From Sthenelais limicola (lineage: Eukaryota; Annelida; Polychaeta; Phyllodocida; Sigalionidae): a stretch of DNA of 64,000 nucleotides. The stretch covers positions 51,914,986 to 51,978,985 of the forward strand of contig OW804097.1 in assembly GCA_942159475.1 (NCBI GenBank), written 5' to 3'. Below, piece after piece: positions 44,953 through 55,989 of this stretch; positions within the stretch are counted from its first letter, which is position 1; each line of letters starts with the position of its first letter. A model generated the notes under the pieces. It was given only the letters and a program-made list of their open reading frames with translations, made no database searches and had not been told where the DNA came from. A program made the position numbers and the translations under genes.

Positions 44953-46776
44953 CTAATAGTCATAAGCGGATGCCACGGGCGTCCCGCGTGGCATGACTAT
45001 TGCAAGTCCCGTTGAGTTCATAATAGGAAGCTCGTGGCAGTGAGCAGACGATACATATGTATCACAACCCTCCACGAGACCGTCTACCTGTAACCCTACA
45101 TCTGACTCCATGATATAGCCCACGTTGTTCTTGGGTAGGGACACATCCACAGACGCGACCTTCACCTCGAACGCGGCCAACCGCACATCCTCCCGTAGGA
45201 ATGCGGTCGATATCGCTCCTTTCCGTCGACAGAATACTTGATTCTTGCCTCCTTCCAGGAGCATCTTCCCAGGCCCCGTCATGCTAGTATCATAGCGCCA
45301 CATGAAGTCTTGGCCTAGCACGGCCTCCTCCCCGCCGCCTAGACCACTGACTACGAGACAAGCGTTCGGATACGAACGCCCTGCGATCTCAAAGTCAAAG
45401 ACCGCATACCACATCGTCTCTGGAGTACCACCCGCAAGTGGTTTTACCCGGACCCACGAAGCGAGCAGGTCGGGCTTGCGAGCTAGCGATTCATAGAATT
45501 GTTTAGACACTAGTGAGGTAGTTGCACCTGTGTCGTATAAAAATTCTCCTCGCCTAGTACCCACCGTGACAGGTACATACCATCTATCCACTATCGCTAC
45601 CACGTCGATAGGAATAGAGAGATCACGGCTGGCCGCAGAACTAGTCAAATTTTTAACACAGCGTTCCCCACCCACGGTAGAGCTAACCGCGAGCAGCGCC
45701 GTGCCAGCTTCAGTATAGCGACCGTCCAAACACATTCCACGATCGCGTGGGATGGCTCGAACGCTACTAACCGACTCCTTCGACCAAGGTTTCATGTCTG
45801 CGGGCTTTGTCGGGTCCTCACCCACCCTCACCCCAGTTTCCTCCTTGTTCAGTTCTGCCTGCCTACCTGACCTCCCCAGATTTACGACCCTCCTGGAGTT
45901 CCTTTGCCCAAGCGGTTTGAGATTTTTAGGTTTGGGATTTTCTCCCTTGCCCGTCGATCCGTATAAACGAACTTCCGCAGGGCGGTCCTCGTTATACACG
46001 ACACTAGCTTCCATTTCGGGCATCATCGAACGCCTACACTTAGTAGTGCTCGTTGGTCCCGTCGAATGGTAGTCTGGTTCGCGACCAGCTGACAAACCCC
46101 GTTTGGGCTGTAAGTCGTTATCCAATAATGGAATCGAAACATTAGTCAACGAGTAGTTGAGACCATTGTCCGAAGGAGACGAATCTACAAAGTCGACTCT
46201 TCTTCCTGCAGTCTTGAATCCTGCCGGAGTACTAGGCAAGCGCGGGGCTCGCATTTCCGTGCTGTCCGTATCTTGCAAAGGCAATTGCACTCGCGGATCC
46301 GGGCTACCTTGAGGCAGCATCGCAGGATATCTCAGAACCAACATATCGATCAGATATTGGGGGCAAGCCGCATGTTCGTGTAGACCACGATATAGCCGCT
46401 GTACACGCTTCAATGGAAGTTGTTCGTGCATTACCCACAGTAAGTCGAGTGTTCCTCGAATTTCACCTTCAGCGATTTCGCCTGGTGGTTTTCCCGTCTT
46501 GTCGTAAGAACAAAGTACGGTAGTCAACTGGTCCATCATGACCTTCGCGTCGTCGCTCTGTCCCAGTGCGACTGCGGTTTTGACGGTTTCCGGCGGCTTA
46601 ATGTCGGAATGATCCGATCCATCCGCCTCGCCTGTCTCGACGTTGAAACCAGCCCGCTCTACGAGCTTGCGAAGATCGTTCTCGTTGTAACACGAGCGCA
46701 ACCCTAACACAAAAGCTACTAGTTTCTCAACCAAGCTTTGTGTGTCCGGATTGACGATCAATCCGTCGGCACGCAT
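44953..46776 (-). CDS. Gypsy Gag-protease polyprotein (607 aa)
   Basis: The N-terminal ~250 residues look Gag-like: helical, including LLWVMHEQLPLKRVQRLYRG. A basic, serine-rich middle follows. A retropepsin domain then has FLYDTGATTSLVSKQFYESL with the DTG catalytic triad and VLGQDFMWRYD. No CCHC zinc knuckle was seen. The start at 46776 is the first in-frame start-like codon, about 140 bases after the primer site. It ends at a TAG, after which the same frame runs on into RT, so read-through or a single nonsense change are both possible. Confidence 0.75.
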   Translation of the reverse strand: MRADGLIVNPDTQSLVEKLVAFVLGLRSCYNENDLRKLVERAGFNVETGEADGSDHSDIKPPETVKTAVALGQSDDAKVMMDQLTTVLCSYDKTGKPPGEIAEGEIRGTLDLLWVMHEQLPLKRVQRLYRGLHEHAACPQYLIDMLVLRYPAMLPQGSPDPRVQLPLQDTDSTEMRAPRLPSTPAGFKTAGRRVDFVDSSPSDNGLNYSLTNVSIPLLDNDLQPKRGLSAGREPDYHSTGPTSTTKCRRSMMPEMEASVVYNEDRPAEVRLYGSTGKGENPKPKNLKPLGQRNSRRVVNLGRSGRQAELNKEETGVRVGEDPTKPADMKPWSKESVSSVRAIPRDRGMCLDGRYTEAGTALLAVSSTVGGERCVKNLTSSAASRDLSIPIDVVAIVDRWYVPVTVGTRRGEFLYDTGATTSLVSKQFYESLARKPDLLASWVRVKPLAGGTPETMWYAVFDFEIAGRSYPNACLVVSGLGGGEEAVLGQDFMWRYDTSMTGPGKMLLEGGKNQVFCRRKGAISTAFLREDVRLAAFEVKVASVDVSLPKNNVGYIMESDVGLQVDGLVEGCDTYVSSAHCHELPIMNSTGLAIVMPRGTPVASAYDY

Positions 46777-46915
46777 ATTGTCTATGTGTGCAACTACTTG
46801 CTCTAGTTGAGCAAATGAGTCAATGCGGCCTTGGCTGCCTCCTCGTCGCCAGGAGTCATCGTCTGACTCTTAGCATCGGGGATCCTTTTGGGAACTTCCC
46901 TACTCGGCCCTAGGC

Positions 46916-46926
46916 TCACGGCACCA
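46916..46926 (-). promoter_or_regulatory. tRNA-His primer binding site
   Basis: On minus, one base after the LTR, TGGTGCCGTGA. This is the exact complement of a metazoan tRNA-His 3' end (TCACGGCACCA, recalled from general tRNA knowledge). Confidence 0.7.
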
Positions 46927-46927
46927 A

Positions 46928-47352
46928 TGTAGTGAACCGCAGATTCGTGGGCATGAGTTTACGAAATTCCGGAAAGAATCACGAATACGAAGAGATTCGT
47001 TTGAACCTGGTTTATTTCCCAAAGGTATACAGTTACAAAGGTATTGTCACTGAAGCAAGGGTGCTTAAATTGAACAACAGAAGTATCTCGGTCCGCGGCG
47101 CGGCTCGAGTCCGTAGTGTTAAGCGAAGCCTGGATCCCCTTGCGGAGGTAGTAGTATCCTCCGCCTACCGTCCGTCGGAGGGTGTCTGCAGTGTCGTCTG
47201 CACGGTGGTCGTATGTCGCCCCCTGACGGAACTGGCCGGAACTGGTGGTAGTCGTCTCCGGCGCTGGTAGAAGTGCCCCCGCTGTCGTAGCCTGGTTGGT
47301 GTTCGGCGATAGTCGACAGCCTCGCTGTATTCCGGGTGGCGGACCCACTACA
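46928..47352 (-). repeat. Gypsy 5' LTR
   Basis: 425 bp, TGTAGTG...CACTACA on plus. Followed by the AATA duplication at 47353-47356. Confidence 0.95.
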
Positions 47353-48097
47353 AATAGAATTAGAATCGATGCAATGCCTTATTGTATATATACATGTAAT
47401 ACAAATTCAGTTCAGAAAACGATCACTGTAGTAACATACCAGAAGACGGGAACCAGTTTTTAATACATTTATACAAAAAAAGGCACATATGAGCACTTCT
47501 CATGAAATGTCGACAAGGGCCCTATACATGTGGAAACAAAATATCAACGTCTAAGTGTCATATCTCTATTGATGGATAGAATTGTTGTATAAGCATACAA
47601 CTTTATGTTCTCTTGTTCGATCGTTAGCAGCAACTGTCTATTATTCAAACTGCTTGGGCTTGTTGTGTTCAGCTGGTCACATGTTAGCCTCGCTATTTAT
47701 ATATCCAGATACCTAAAGCTATATGGACACATATATGTATATGTGTTGTAAGACATTGCTTTGATTCTCCTTTTATTCAGAGTATTTAATAGCGTTGTCC
47801 ATTCTCGCCAGCATTGATTTAATGATAGTATATTGATCTAAATATCACAAACTTCGACAGCTATTTACAGTAAAACTATTCCAGTTATAAAACCCATATT
47901 TACAGAATTCTGAGATTCGTGTTCGATAATTTATATCCTCAAATATCATGGTGATCAGAAGAATATTTCATGTACAAAATGGCAAAGGGGTGCTTCTAAT
48001 ATTAGTCGCACAAGTAGCGGCGGTGCTGTGCGGATGCTATGCGGATGCTGTGTGGGTTTTCGGTGCTGTGCGTCTTTTAGTCAGACCCACCGGAGAG

Positions 48098-48622
48098 TAG
48101 TGACTTCCATCTCTTTGCCACATATGGAACAGTCTCTGGCTCTCTTGTGTCCTTGAGCATGAAGAATGGCTCCCGTTCTGCTCGAGTCGGGAGTGCCCTC
48201 ACGATGTGCTGACACTGTTTGACAACACATATCGCAGGGTCTGGGCCTGCCTTGAGGGTAATAGATTTTGATTGGTATGCAGACTGCATGTTCTTTGCCC
48301 ATTTGATGTTTACCACAATATAGTTTTACGTCCCCTCTTGTGAGATGTTTTAGGGGGTTGAATGCTGTGATAGTATTGCATACGACCTCAGATTGGCGTA
48401 AGGCACCGTAAAACATGAGCAACACTGGGCCTTTAATGATGAGAGATTGGTATTCGTCTCCCATCTTCGCTATAACTGATTTAAGAAGGGCGGTGGAAAT
48501 TGGTTTCTTTGCTCTAGGTAAGATTTATCGTTCTCGAGGGCTTTCAGTGCCCAGGTCACTCTGGGGTGAAAGGCCGGGGCTGTGGCTGAGTCGCATTTCT
48601 TCAGGTATGTTCTTATATGAGA
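48098..48622 (-). pseudogene. Tyrosine recombinase middle part
   Basis: On minus, MFYGALRQSEV holds the first catalytic arginine of the recombinase. A frameshift near 48300 moves the frame to one containing CVVKQCQHIVRALPTRAERE and YVAKRWKSLLSG, which meets the CCGGAGAG junction. The beginning joins at 48622 to sequence beyond the Helitron. The protein is thus split into three pieces across the nest. Confidence 0.75.
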
Positions 48623-49937
48623 CTAGCAAAGTACCCGTCCTCTGGACAGTCACCCGCTCTCCCCATACTTCCCCCTCTCTCTTTTCCCTCCCCCTCTTCT
48701 CTGACTTTCATACCTGTTTGTCTCTCCCAACCCCATCTCCGATTTCCCCCCCCCCCCCTCTTCCTCATGATCCCCCTCCCCGCTTTCTCTCCCTTCCCCT
48801 ACATCCTCTCCCTCGTCTCTTCCCCCCTCTTCTTTCCCTCCCCCTCCCCCTCTCCTATTCCTACAACCTCTTCTTCATTCTCCCACTCCTCTCCATGTAG
48901 GATGGCCACCCTCTCTCCCCATACTTCCCCCTCTCCCTCTTCCCCCCCCCCCCCCCTCCCACACACTCTTCTCTGTCTGTTTTTCTCTCCCAACCCCATC
49001 AATTTACCCACCCACAAATTACCCTAAATTAAAGAAGTTTAATTTATGAAATATCATCCTTTTGTTTGATAGAGTTTTTGTCTTAATCTAAGTTAATGTC
49101 TAACAGATCCATAAATGCAGAGCTATCATGGTTCCCGCAGGTCTTAAAAAGTCATTAACAGTCATGAATTCTGAGTTTGGGTTTTTAAGGGCCTTAAAAG
49201 TCATTAACTTTCACTGTGAGTCATTAAAAAGTCATGAAAAACTAACTGAGTGAAATATTTTCTCAGTTCCAACATGACAGACAATTAAGGTGACTGCTAT
49301 TGATATTCTGATTATAATTCATGCAACCCTATGCAATTTTCTCTAAATTCATTTCATTAAATCCTGTTTTGCTGAAGCTATTTAGCAATTAATAATTGCA
49401 ATATGAATAGTTCCAATGGAAAAACATCATCAAAACATATATTGAAAACTCTAGTAGGTTCTGTCTCAAATGCACCAGCATGCACCATAATCAATTATGT
49501 TTTCAAAATTTTCCAGGGGGGTGGGGGGAGGGGAGAATTCCCCTCACCCCCTGACACCACCTAAATAAGGGCTTTGCGCCTTTGGCACTTGCAAGGTTAT
49601 GTGCCAGCTTTTTCGTAGGCCTACTCTGTTAAATAGGTCCCCCGTGGTACGTGGGTACGTGGTAAATGACGTAGTATCTCACAGGGGCTTTCCCAGGCTA
49701 TAAATAGAGTGTAGAGATCGCAATTTAAAACAGGCTTCAAAATCACATTTCCACCCCAAATACCCTCACAAACCACATACGACGACATCCAGAGAGGGGG
49801 GATTGACATCTACAGATGAGTAAAGTAGTTTGTAATTCAACAAATTCCGAGAACATTCCGGACAAAGAAAACCTTCTTTCTACCATTTCTTTTCTACCTC
49901 CTTTCCTAGAAATCGTTCTAGCTGTATATTATATGGA
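48623..49937 (-). mobile_element. Non-autonomous Helitron, complete (1315 bp), inside the recombinase gene
   Basis: On minus it starts TCCATATAATATACAGC at 49937 and ends at hairpin CCAGAGGACGGG + TACTTTGCTAG at 48623. Host A precedes and host T follows. The recombinase reading frame resumes at the AT junction, which fixes both ends to the base. The interior has the polypyrimidine tract (plus) and the block shared with 4390-4500 at 49675-49790. No Rep/helicase was seen. Confidence 0.85.
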
Positions 49938-50437
49938 TATGTGATTTTTTACCGACCTTGGGGACCGGATGTGTGAGGCTAGGTATTCGATGTATGCGCA
50001 TAGGTGCTTGTATGTTGGACGTCGGGGGCGTATGTGCATCTCCCGGCAGAAGGCCAGATACATGCCTATTGCTGAGTGGTAGTTCCTCTTTGTGCCTGGC
50101 GCCCACGCCTTTTCTTGCCTTGTTGCATCGAGGTCCAGGAGCCGCCCCATCTCTGTTCCTACAATTGAGTTTTGACAGGATAAAGTTAATAGCGTACATA
50201 CAAGGTTCAACTTCCACGAGGTTACTGTGATATGCAATGTGATTTACTTCGTTTACATATTTTCTGGCTATATGCCTACGGCTATGAGCATCTGCTATGC
50301 GATTTTCGACCCCCAGTATATGTTTGTACGAGATGTTTATATCGTACACGGCCTGCACCATCCAGGCCATGCGAGCCGACTCCATCATGACCTTGTTTCG
50401 GCCTTTTCCGGTTGAGAACACTGATACTGCTGCTTCA
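49938..50437 (-). pseudogene. RNase H C-terminus and recombinase N-terminus of the minus-strand tyrosine-recombinase element
   Basis: One frame carries the RNase H tail (ILGVENRIADAHSRRHIARK). Another (50237 down) carries the core-binding start: WAPGTKRNYHSAIGMYLAFC and HLCAYIEYLASHIRSPRSVK. Its frame is cut by the Helitron at 49937 and resumes at 48622. Order RT-RNase H-recombinase supports a DIRS/PAT/Ngaro type. Confidence 0.75.
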
Positions 50438-51166
50438 TTATCGCATAGTACCTCGATATGTGAAGTCAGAACCCCTGTCTGCTGGCGTAATAAGGCTATG
50501 CAAGGCTATGGCCACATTTGCGGCTTCCAACTCAGAAATGTTTTCGGAACTGTCAGTGATAGGGAATACTTGTCTCCCGTACATGTATTTTCCGTCACTG
50601 CCCCCTATACCCGACAGACATGCGTCTACAGTTATTGTTCTACTGGGTTTTGTGGCCGGAATCAATGAGACCCCGTTCCACGACTCACAAAATGACTCGA
50701 ACCAAGAAAGGTCAGCCTTCATTTCAGCATTTATGTTCGTGTCTTTACCTTTCATTTCCCTCAGGGTGTCAAGGAGGCGCGAAATAAACAGTCGTGCCGG
50801 CTTTACGCACTTCCTAATATGTATGAGCTGCCCAATTAGAGACTGCAGTTCCTTGATGCTCATGGATCTCCGTTTCTTAAACTTCTTTACTAAGGCAATG
50901 GTGTCGACAACCTTATCTTTTGGTATTGACAGGCGCATATTTGCTGCATCAATGTCTACGCCTAGCCAACGTACTTTGGTTGCCGGTAACTGGTCCTTTT
51001 CAGCGGCTCTGGGCAGCCAGAGCTCCTCGAATAGTTTCACCGCGAAGTCGTGAGCAATTTCAGCAGAGGCCCTGTCGGGAGAAATAATAATGAGATCATC
51101 AAGATACATGTGTGACTGGATTCCATTATTATCTCGACCTTCCAGGAAAGGCACAGCAGTGGCCAA
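50438..51166 (-). pseudogene. RT palm/thumb and RNase H of the minus-strand element
   Basis: HMYLDDLIIISPDRASAEIA holds the YLDD catalytic loop, then VRWLGVDIDAANMRLS and SIKELQSLIGQLIHIRKCVK. RNase H follows with ITVDACLSGIGG and SELEAANVAIAL. The upstream RT is in another frame from 51690, so there is at least one frameshift near 51100-51170. Confidence 0.8.
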
Positions 51167-51790
51167 TCAAGGGGGTTGGCGCAGAAATTTTTGTAAGCCC
51201 GTGAGATATCCAAAGACGACAAGTGGGCATTGGGGCCTATCTTTGTCATGTCATCAACTAGGTCGTCAACCGTTGGGAGCGAATGCACCTGCTCCTCCCC
51301 CCAGAGGCCATTCTTTCTTATGTAAGCATTTATGGATTTTTCCGGAGGATATGTTAAGTCAATTATCACCCTCCTGTCCTCTGAACCTTTCTTTTCCCGG
51401 GACATAAGAAGAGATGTGTGGCACCACCCTTTGAACGGCACATTGCGAAAAGGTCCAAGTATCCCTTTTAACATAATCTCTTTGTTTATAAATGAGTCTA
51501 TCTTATCTGGGTAGTTAGTTGCACTCGTATGGTTCTGCCCCGGGCGCAGGTCCGAGATTGGCCCAAGGTAACCCATGGGGAATCCAAATCTAATGAGGTC
51601 GAGAAGTTCCCTCCAATCGGGCATGTTAGGCAAGTGTCTATCCCAGGCGTCTATGTTTAAACTAGTTGGCAATGTCAATTTACAACCCACAGCATTAGGG
51701 AGGCCTGAGTAGCGTTCATGGTCATAAATCTTAATGTATGCTGGGAAACCCTCTAGATTCGCATGAGCCGGCCAGTGCCTTTTTCTATTA
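51037..51790 (-). pseudogene. RT N-terminal part of the minus-strand element
   Basis: From about 51790 the frame reads GFPAYIKIYDHERYSG, then LLDLIRFGFPMGYLGPISDL, RRVIIDLTYPPEKSINAYIR and LSSLDISRAYKNF with the first catalytic aspartate. FGFPMGYLGP-like phrases before RT are typical of tyrosine-recombinase retroelements. A stop precedes 51790. Upstream lies the palindromic element. Confidence 0.75.
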
Positions 51791-51816
51791 GGCCATCATG
51801 CAGCTGAGCCTCAGAA

Positions 51817-52578
51817 TATGGCAAAGCCTATGGAGCTTATGGTCTGGCTTCATTTTTAATGGTAATTTTAATAGTCCATCATTTATTTGGTAAACGTTGA
51901 ATTCTCGGTCCTACTAAATTTTTATGATTGATTCAAAATCTCCAGAATCTCCTGATTTCGAATCTGCCAATTTCCACTTTGTAATTTTTGAGGAATTTTA
52001 ATTATTGATGTTTGAAAAAAAAAAGTTAAAAAATTAAATAATTAATCAATGAATAAATTATCTAATGGGTTTAGAATCAAGTGACTGATATGAATTGATA
52101 GGAAATGATGTCCCCTAGAACTGTTTTTATTTGACCTAATATATCAATGCATTATTTTCAGAGTTATTTGCAAAATACCTCACGATTAATGACCTTTGAC
52201 CTTGACCTTTATGAGGCATTTTGCTAATAACTCTGAAAATAATGCACTGACATCTTAGGTCAAAAGAAAACAATTTTAGGGCACAGTATTCTCTATTGAT
52301 TGATATCAGTCACTTCATTCTAAATATAGAAGATAATATCTTTTATTATTTATTTATTTAATTTTTTACATTTTATTTTCCAAACATGGAGAACTAAAAT
52401 TCCTCAAAAGTTAGAAAGGTAAAAATGGCAGATTCAGAATCAGAAGATTCCGGAGATCTGGAGTCAATAAAAAATTCATTGGTTTGACCGAAGATTCAAC
52501 ATTCATCAAATAAATGATGTTCTATTAAAATGACCATTAAAATGAAGCCAGACCGTTGGCTCCATAGGCTTTGCACTG
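51817..52578. mobile_element. Near-perfect palindromic foldback element (762 bp)
   Basis: Two arms of about 370 bp face each other around 52190. The ends are GCAAAGCCTATGGAGC and GCTCCATAGGCTTTGC. The centre is TGACCTTTGACCTTGACC. TCAGAA occurs at both outer flanks (51811-51816 and 52579-52584), a likely 6-bp target duplication. No ORF. The inner half resembles the repeats at 53380-53790 and 57515-57930. Confidence 0.75.
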
Positions 52579-52584
52579 TCAGAA

Positions 52585-53100
52585 ACAATGCCCAATTACT
52601 CAAAATCTGGCAGGAATTGCATGGAGAACTTTTGGGATATTATAATATAGGGTATTAGCAATAGGAATCTGCTACTAAAAAGCAGTGCCCAAAATCCGGA
52701 ACGAAAGTCACTCTTTTGGGGTACAGCTGATGGCCTATATCTTCAGCGAAGCTCGTGGGCGATAGGTCCACCCCATTCGAATCAGATTTCCCCAGACATA
52801 TCAGGCGAATATTCTCAAAGTTCAAATTTGTACCTTCAGGTCCTGTATGTTTGAATTGGGCTTCATTGACGACCGACTTGTGGCTCATGTCTCGAATGGT
52901 TGTATGATGACCGCCATCTTGGTTGTTTATGACGTGTTCTCGCACCAGATCGCGTGGTTCGTGAGAGCGCGCCCGACTGCCAGGCATGATGACGTCAGCA
53001 GGCTTGTGGCCACCGGGTCTCCCTTTGCTAGGTGTTTCCCCAAGGTGGGCGTGGCGTCCCGTGCGCTCTGTATGTGAAAGAACTGACATGGTGTGGTTAT
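52585..53100. other. Unassigned stretch between nested elements
   Basis: It has mixed composition with a minus ORF of 144 codons (53089-52655) that matches no family I know. By position it could be leftover internal sequence of the minus-strand retroelement between gag and pol, or part of another element. Confidence 0.3.
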
Positions 53101-53339
53101 TGGGTCAGATTTTTCAAGTGTGCTGTTTTGCCTAAATATCATATTTGCGGCCCTATCATCATCAATATGCTTTGGATGTTAAAGATGTTAGTCTCATGTC
53201 ATTCCTATGAACAAGGGCTTTCATTCCATGTACACTTTTCCTAGGCTGGCTCCAATATTTAGTGCCTTAAAATTCTAAAAACTGACTTTTTGCATCATTT
53301 TTCAATAGAAAAAGGCAATGAAGTAAAATGTAAATGATT

Positions 53340-53800
53340 TGCACAATATAGTCCGGAGGTAGGAGGGGTGAACCTTGCGTTTTAGGGCCATACGATGTTT
53401 TTTGATTGATTCTCAATCTCCAAAATCTCCTGATTCCAAATCTGCCGGGTGCCACTCTGTAACCCTTGAGGAAAATTATTTATCGACGTTTTAAAAAAAA
53501 AGTTAAAAATATTAAATTTAATCAATAAAAAAAATATTTCAATGTCAGTATCCACTATAATTGCATAATTATGATGGAACATGAACTTTGTAAGTGGAAT
53601 TAAATATATACCAAGTTAGAGAATTCATCATGACCTCTAAAGGTCATATTCAAAGGTCAAAGGTCAAGGTCAAAGGTATTATTTAAGGTTTTTTGCAAAT
53701 AACTATGAGAAAAATCGTCTGACATCTTAGATCAAATAAAATCAATTTTAGAGCACATTATTTCCTATTGATTGATACCATTTACTTGATTCTACAATCA
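53340..53800 (+). repeat. Inverted repeat copy (left)
   Basis: Inverted relative to 57500-57965 over about 450 bp, starting GTCCGGAGGTAGGAGGGGTG and including CTCCTGATTCCAAATCTGCC and the AGGTCA cluster at 53625-53680. Confidence 0.7.
53625..53682. promoter_or_regulatory. Cluster of AGGTCA half-sites
   Basis: ATGACCTCTAAAGGTCATA is followed by CAAAGGTCAAAGGTCAAGG: one everted/inverted pair and at least three tandem half-sites with 1-bp spacing (DR1-like). These match nuclear-receptor half-sites (RXR/HNF4-type, established knowledge). No binding is shown; it is part of a dispersed repeat. Confidence 0.4.
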
Positions 53801-54536
53801 GTAGTTTTATTACAATAGCTTTTTGAAACAAAGGTAATATTGTGTGTTTCAGCCAGAACATGAGGTAGGCCCCAATTTCTTGAACCACACTCTGTTGGAA
53901 ATAGAAATAAATGATTGTTAGAGTATGATATAGTCTTTCAATCAATATATTGTACATGTTTCTTTGAATGAAACTGAACTTTTTATGAATTTATTGCAAT
54001 TATAAGGTTATTCCCATTATTGGTTAAATTAACAAGAAATTTTGGTGTGGACCAAGGAAAGAACGGTTTCCCCCGATATATAGAGCCACACACCTTTCCC
54101 GACTTGGCGCGGGAAAAAGCGTTGTCAAGCACTCAGAAGTACAACGCGCGTTACTAACGTTGCATGAATAAGAAGACCTCACGATGCACATTATTGCGTC
54201 GTCTCCGGCATAGGGCTAGTCCATACACGGAGCTACGCAACATTTGCGCCAACAAAACAAAGTTTGTATTGGTCTCTCACGTCATCAATTAAAGTAATAC
54301 ATAAACATGGTTCATACCAAATGCAAGCTTAGACATTTCTCTTTCTGATGGTGTATAGGGTTAGGCAATTATTTTATATATTAATGCCTTAGAATGCTAC
54401 ATTAGACAAGCCAGTTTTGCACGACGATCGGATTTTTGTCATTGGAGTCAATCCCATACTTGTCAAGCAGCAGGGGAAAGGCCGAACATTATTAACAGTG
54501 CAGTTTCCCTCATATCGTCCTTATTTAAATACAAAT

Positions 54537-55065
54537 GTTGATGAAATTAAATATATAGGGGTAGAAAAACATGCTCTTTCAGAATTTAAACATCTTGGTA
54601 ATGTATTTGGAGTAGAGAGAGCGTTTTTTAGCGTAATATTTAAGCGTAATTTCCCCATGATGTCCCTGCCAAAACTCAATAGGGTCAGGTCGTCAGAAAA
54701 TGTACAATGGTTGGCTCTACGCATTTAGTAAATCTTGCTAAATTACTTTGAAAAATGAAAAATACTAGCTACACTAGAGTATGTTTGGTGTTACATCGAT
54801 TGCACGAATGTGCTTGGTTATGTAAAACTGTATTTTGAATCTCATTTCTTTCTCAAATCTCCGCCATGTGCCTGCCGCAACCTAAATAGGGTCAGGTTGT
54901 CAGAAAATGTACAATCGTTGGCTCATATATGCCTTATTTATAAAAACTGACCTTGATATAAATACAGTTTATGGGGTAGAAAAGCATGCGCTGTCCGAAT
55001 TTCATGTTTTTGGCAATTTATTTCGAGTAGAAATAGCGATTTGTTATCAATATGTGGGAGCGTGC
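54537..55065 (+). repeat. Dispersed/tandem repeat copies (TCAGAAAATGTACAAT family)
   Basis: GTCAGGTYGTCAGAAAATGTACAATSGTTGGCTC occurs near 54687 and again near 54890; GGGGTAGAAAARCATGCKCT occurs near 54558 and 54973. The family also occurs at 25728 and 29757. Confidence 0.6.
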
Positions 55066-55099
55066 GTGTGCGATGTGTACGCAAGTGCGTCGGAAATTC

Positions 55100-55980
55100 A
55101 GGTGGAAATGGGCAGAATGGGGTTTTCCTTATAAGGGGGCGACGCGGACGCGCAAAGAACAGGCGGCAAAAACTGGAACCTATATAAGGTTTCCCAGTAC
55201 AAGCGCCTTCGGCAGGGGAAACCTTAAAAAAACATCCCACTTACAAATGGGTGCAGCTTGGATTTCAGGTGTGAGGCCACCAATCTATTTCTTCTCATGT
55301 AAACTTAACCCTATTGTCATCAATTGTAATATCTTTGGATTTTAGTATACAAAGCTATAGTTCATCTAAATTATCATGTTCAACAGGTCCTGTTCAACAG
55401 TAGTTGTTTGATATAGTTGTGCAGCAGCAAAATAAAGCTGTGCACTATTTTATAAGTGTGAAGGTGATGAGCTCTCTTCAAATGACTTCACCAAATCATC
55501 TCTGGATAGATGAAGGAAGTAAAGATTAGTTTAATAATAATATTTAATATTCCCTGTTTATAAGCTGCGCTCTGTGTATGGGCCTTCCCAGTAGTTGAAT
55601 AAAAGTATTAAAATACAAAAAATAATAGCCAATATGGGATTTACATGTTTGTTTGTTTGTTTTCTTTATTGATAGCATTTTATCAGTTACACGATAATAG
55701 TTCTCAGCATATCAGAAATCTTAAAGAAAAAGTACTAATCAAATATTTAAACAATTTAAGAATTACTAGACATCATAAAGCAATCGAGACCTCTATGGCT
55801 CAGCCGGCCTTACATACAACAGAGGCTCATCCTACCGTTAGATAACAACAGCAACTTTCCTTTACACGTGCTATGTCGCCACCTGGTAATAATAGTCAAC
55901 TACTCTTTACTACAATCAGATACTAAGCTATCCTAGTGGTGTAGTAGAACATATCGATAAAAACAAAGAACAATTTTTAT
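55100..55980. other. Unassigned stretch
   Basis: No gene recognised. Short plus ORF 55645-55845 has no domain features. Confidence 0.4.
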
Positions 55981-55989
55981 GTGTTTTCT

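Larger units (their letters stand above)
39028..47352 (-). mobile_element. Gypsy-type LTR retrotransposon, young, integrase-deficient
   Basis: It has 425-bp LTRs at both ends (TGTAGTG...CACTACA), a 4-bp target duplication AATA (39024-39027 and 47353-47356), a primer site next to the 5' LTR, and a purine tract GTGAGGGGGCAG next to the 3' LTR. Orientation is minus. Order is gag-protease, RT-RNase H, stump of integrase, then a foreign-looking segment with a second gag-like frame. I count four differences between LTRs (about 1%), so insertion is recent. It sits inside a TIR element. Confidence 0.9.
38719..48089. mobile_element. TIR element with ~230-bp arms and 8-bp target duplication, carrying a Gypsy insertion
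   Basis: The left arm (38719 to about 38960) and right arm (about 47835-48089) are inverted copies: GGTATGACTAAAAGACGCAC against its complement ending TCAGACC. Both then have tandem GCACAGCATCC units and shared blocks down to TAGTTTTACTGTAA. CCGGAGAG flanks both sides (38711-38718 and 48090-48097). Without the Gypsy the element is about 1.05 kb and has no ORF. Long arms with an 8-9-bp duplication suggest a Mutator-like or hAT-like non-autonomous element (inference). Confidence 0.75.
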
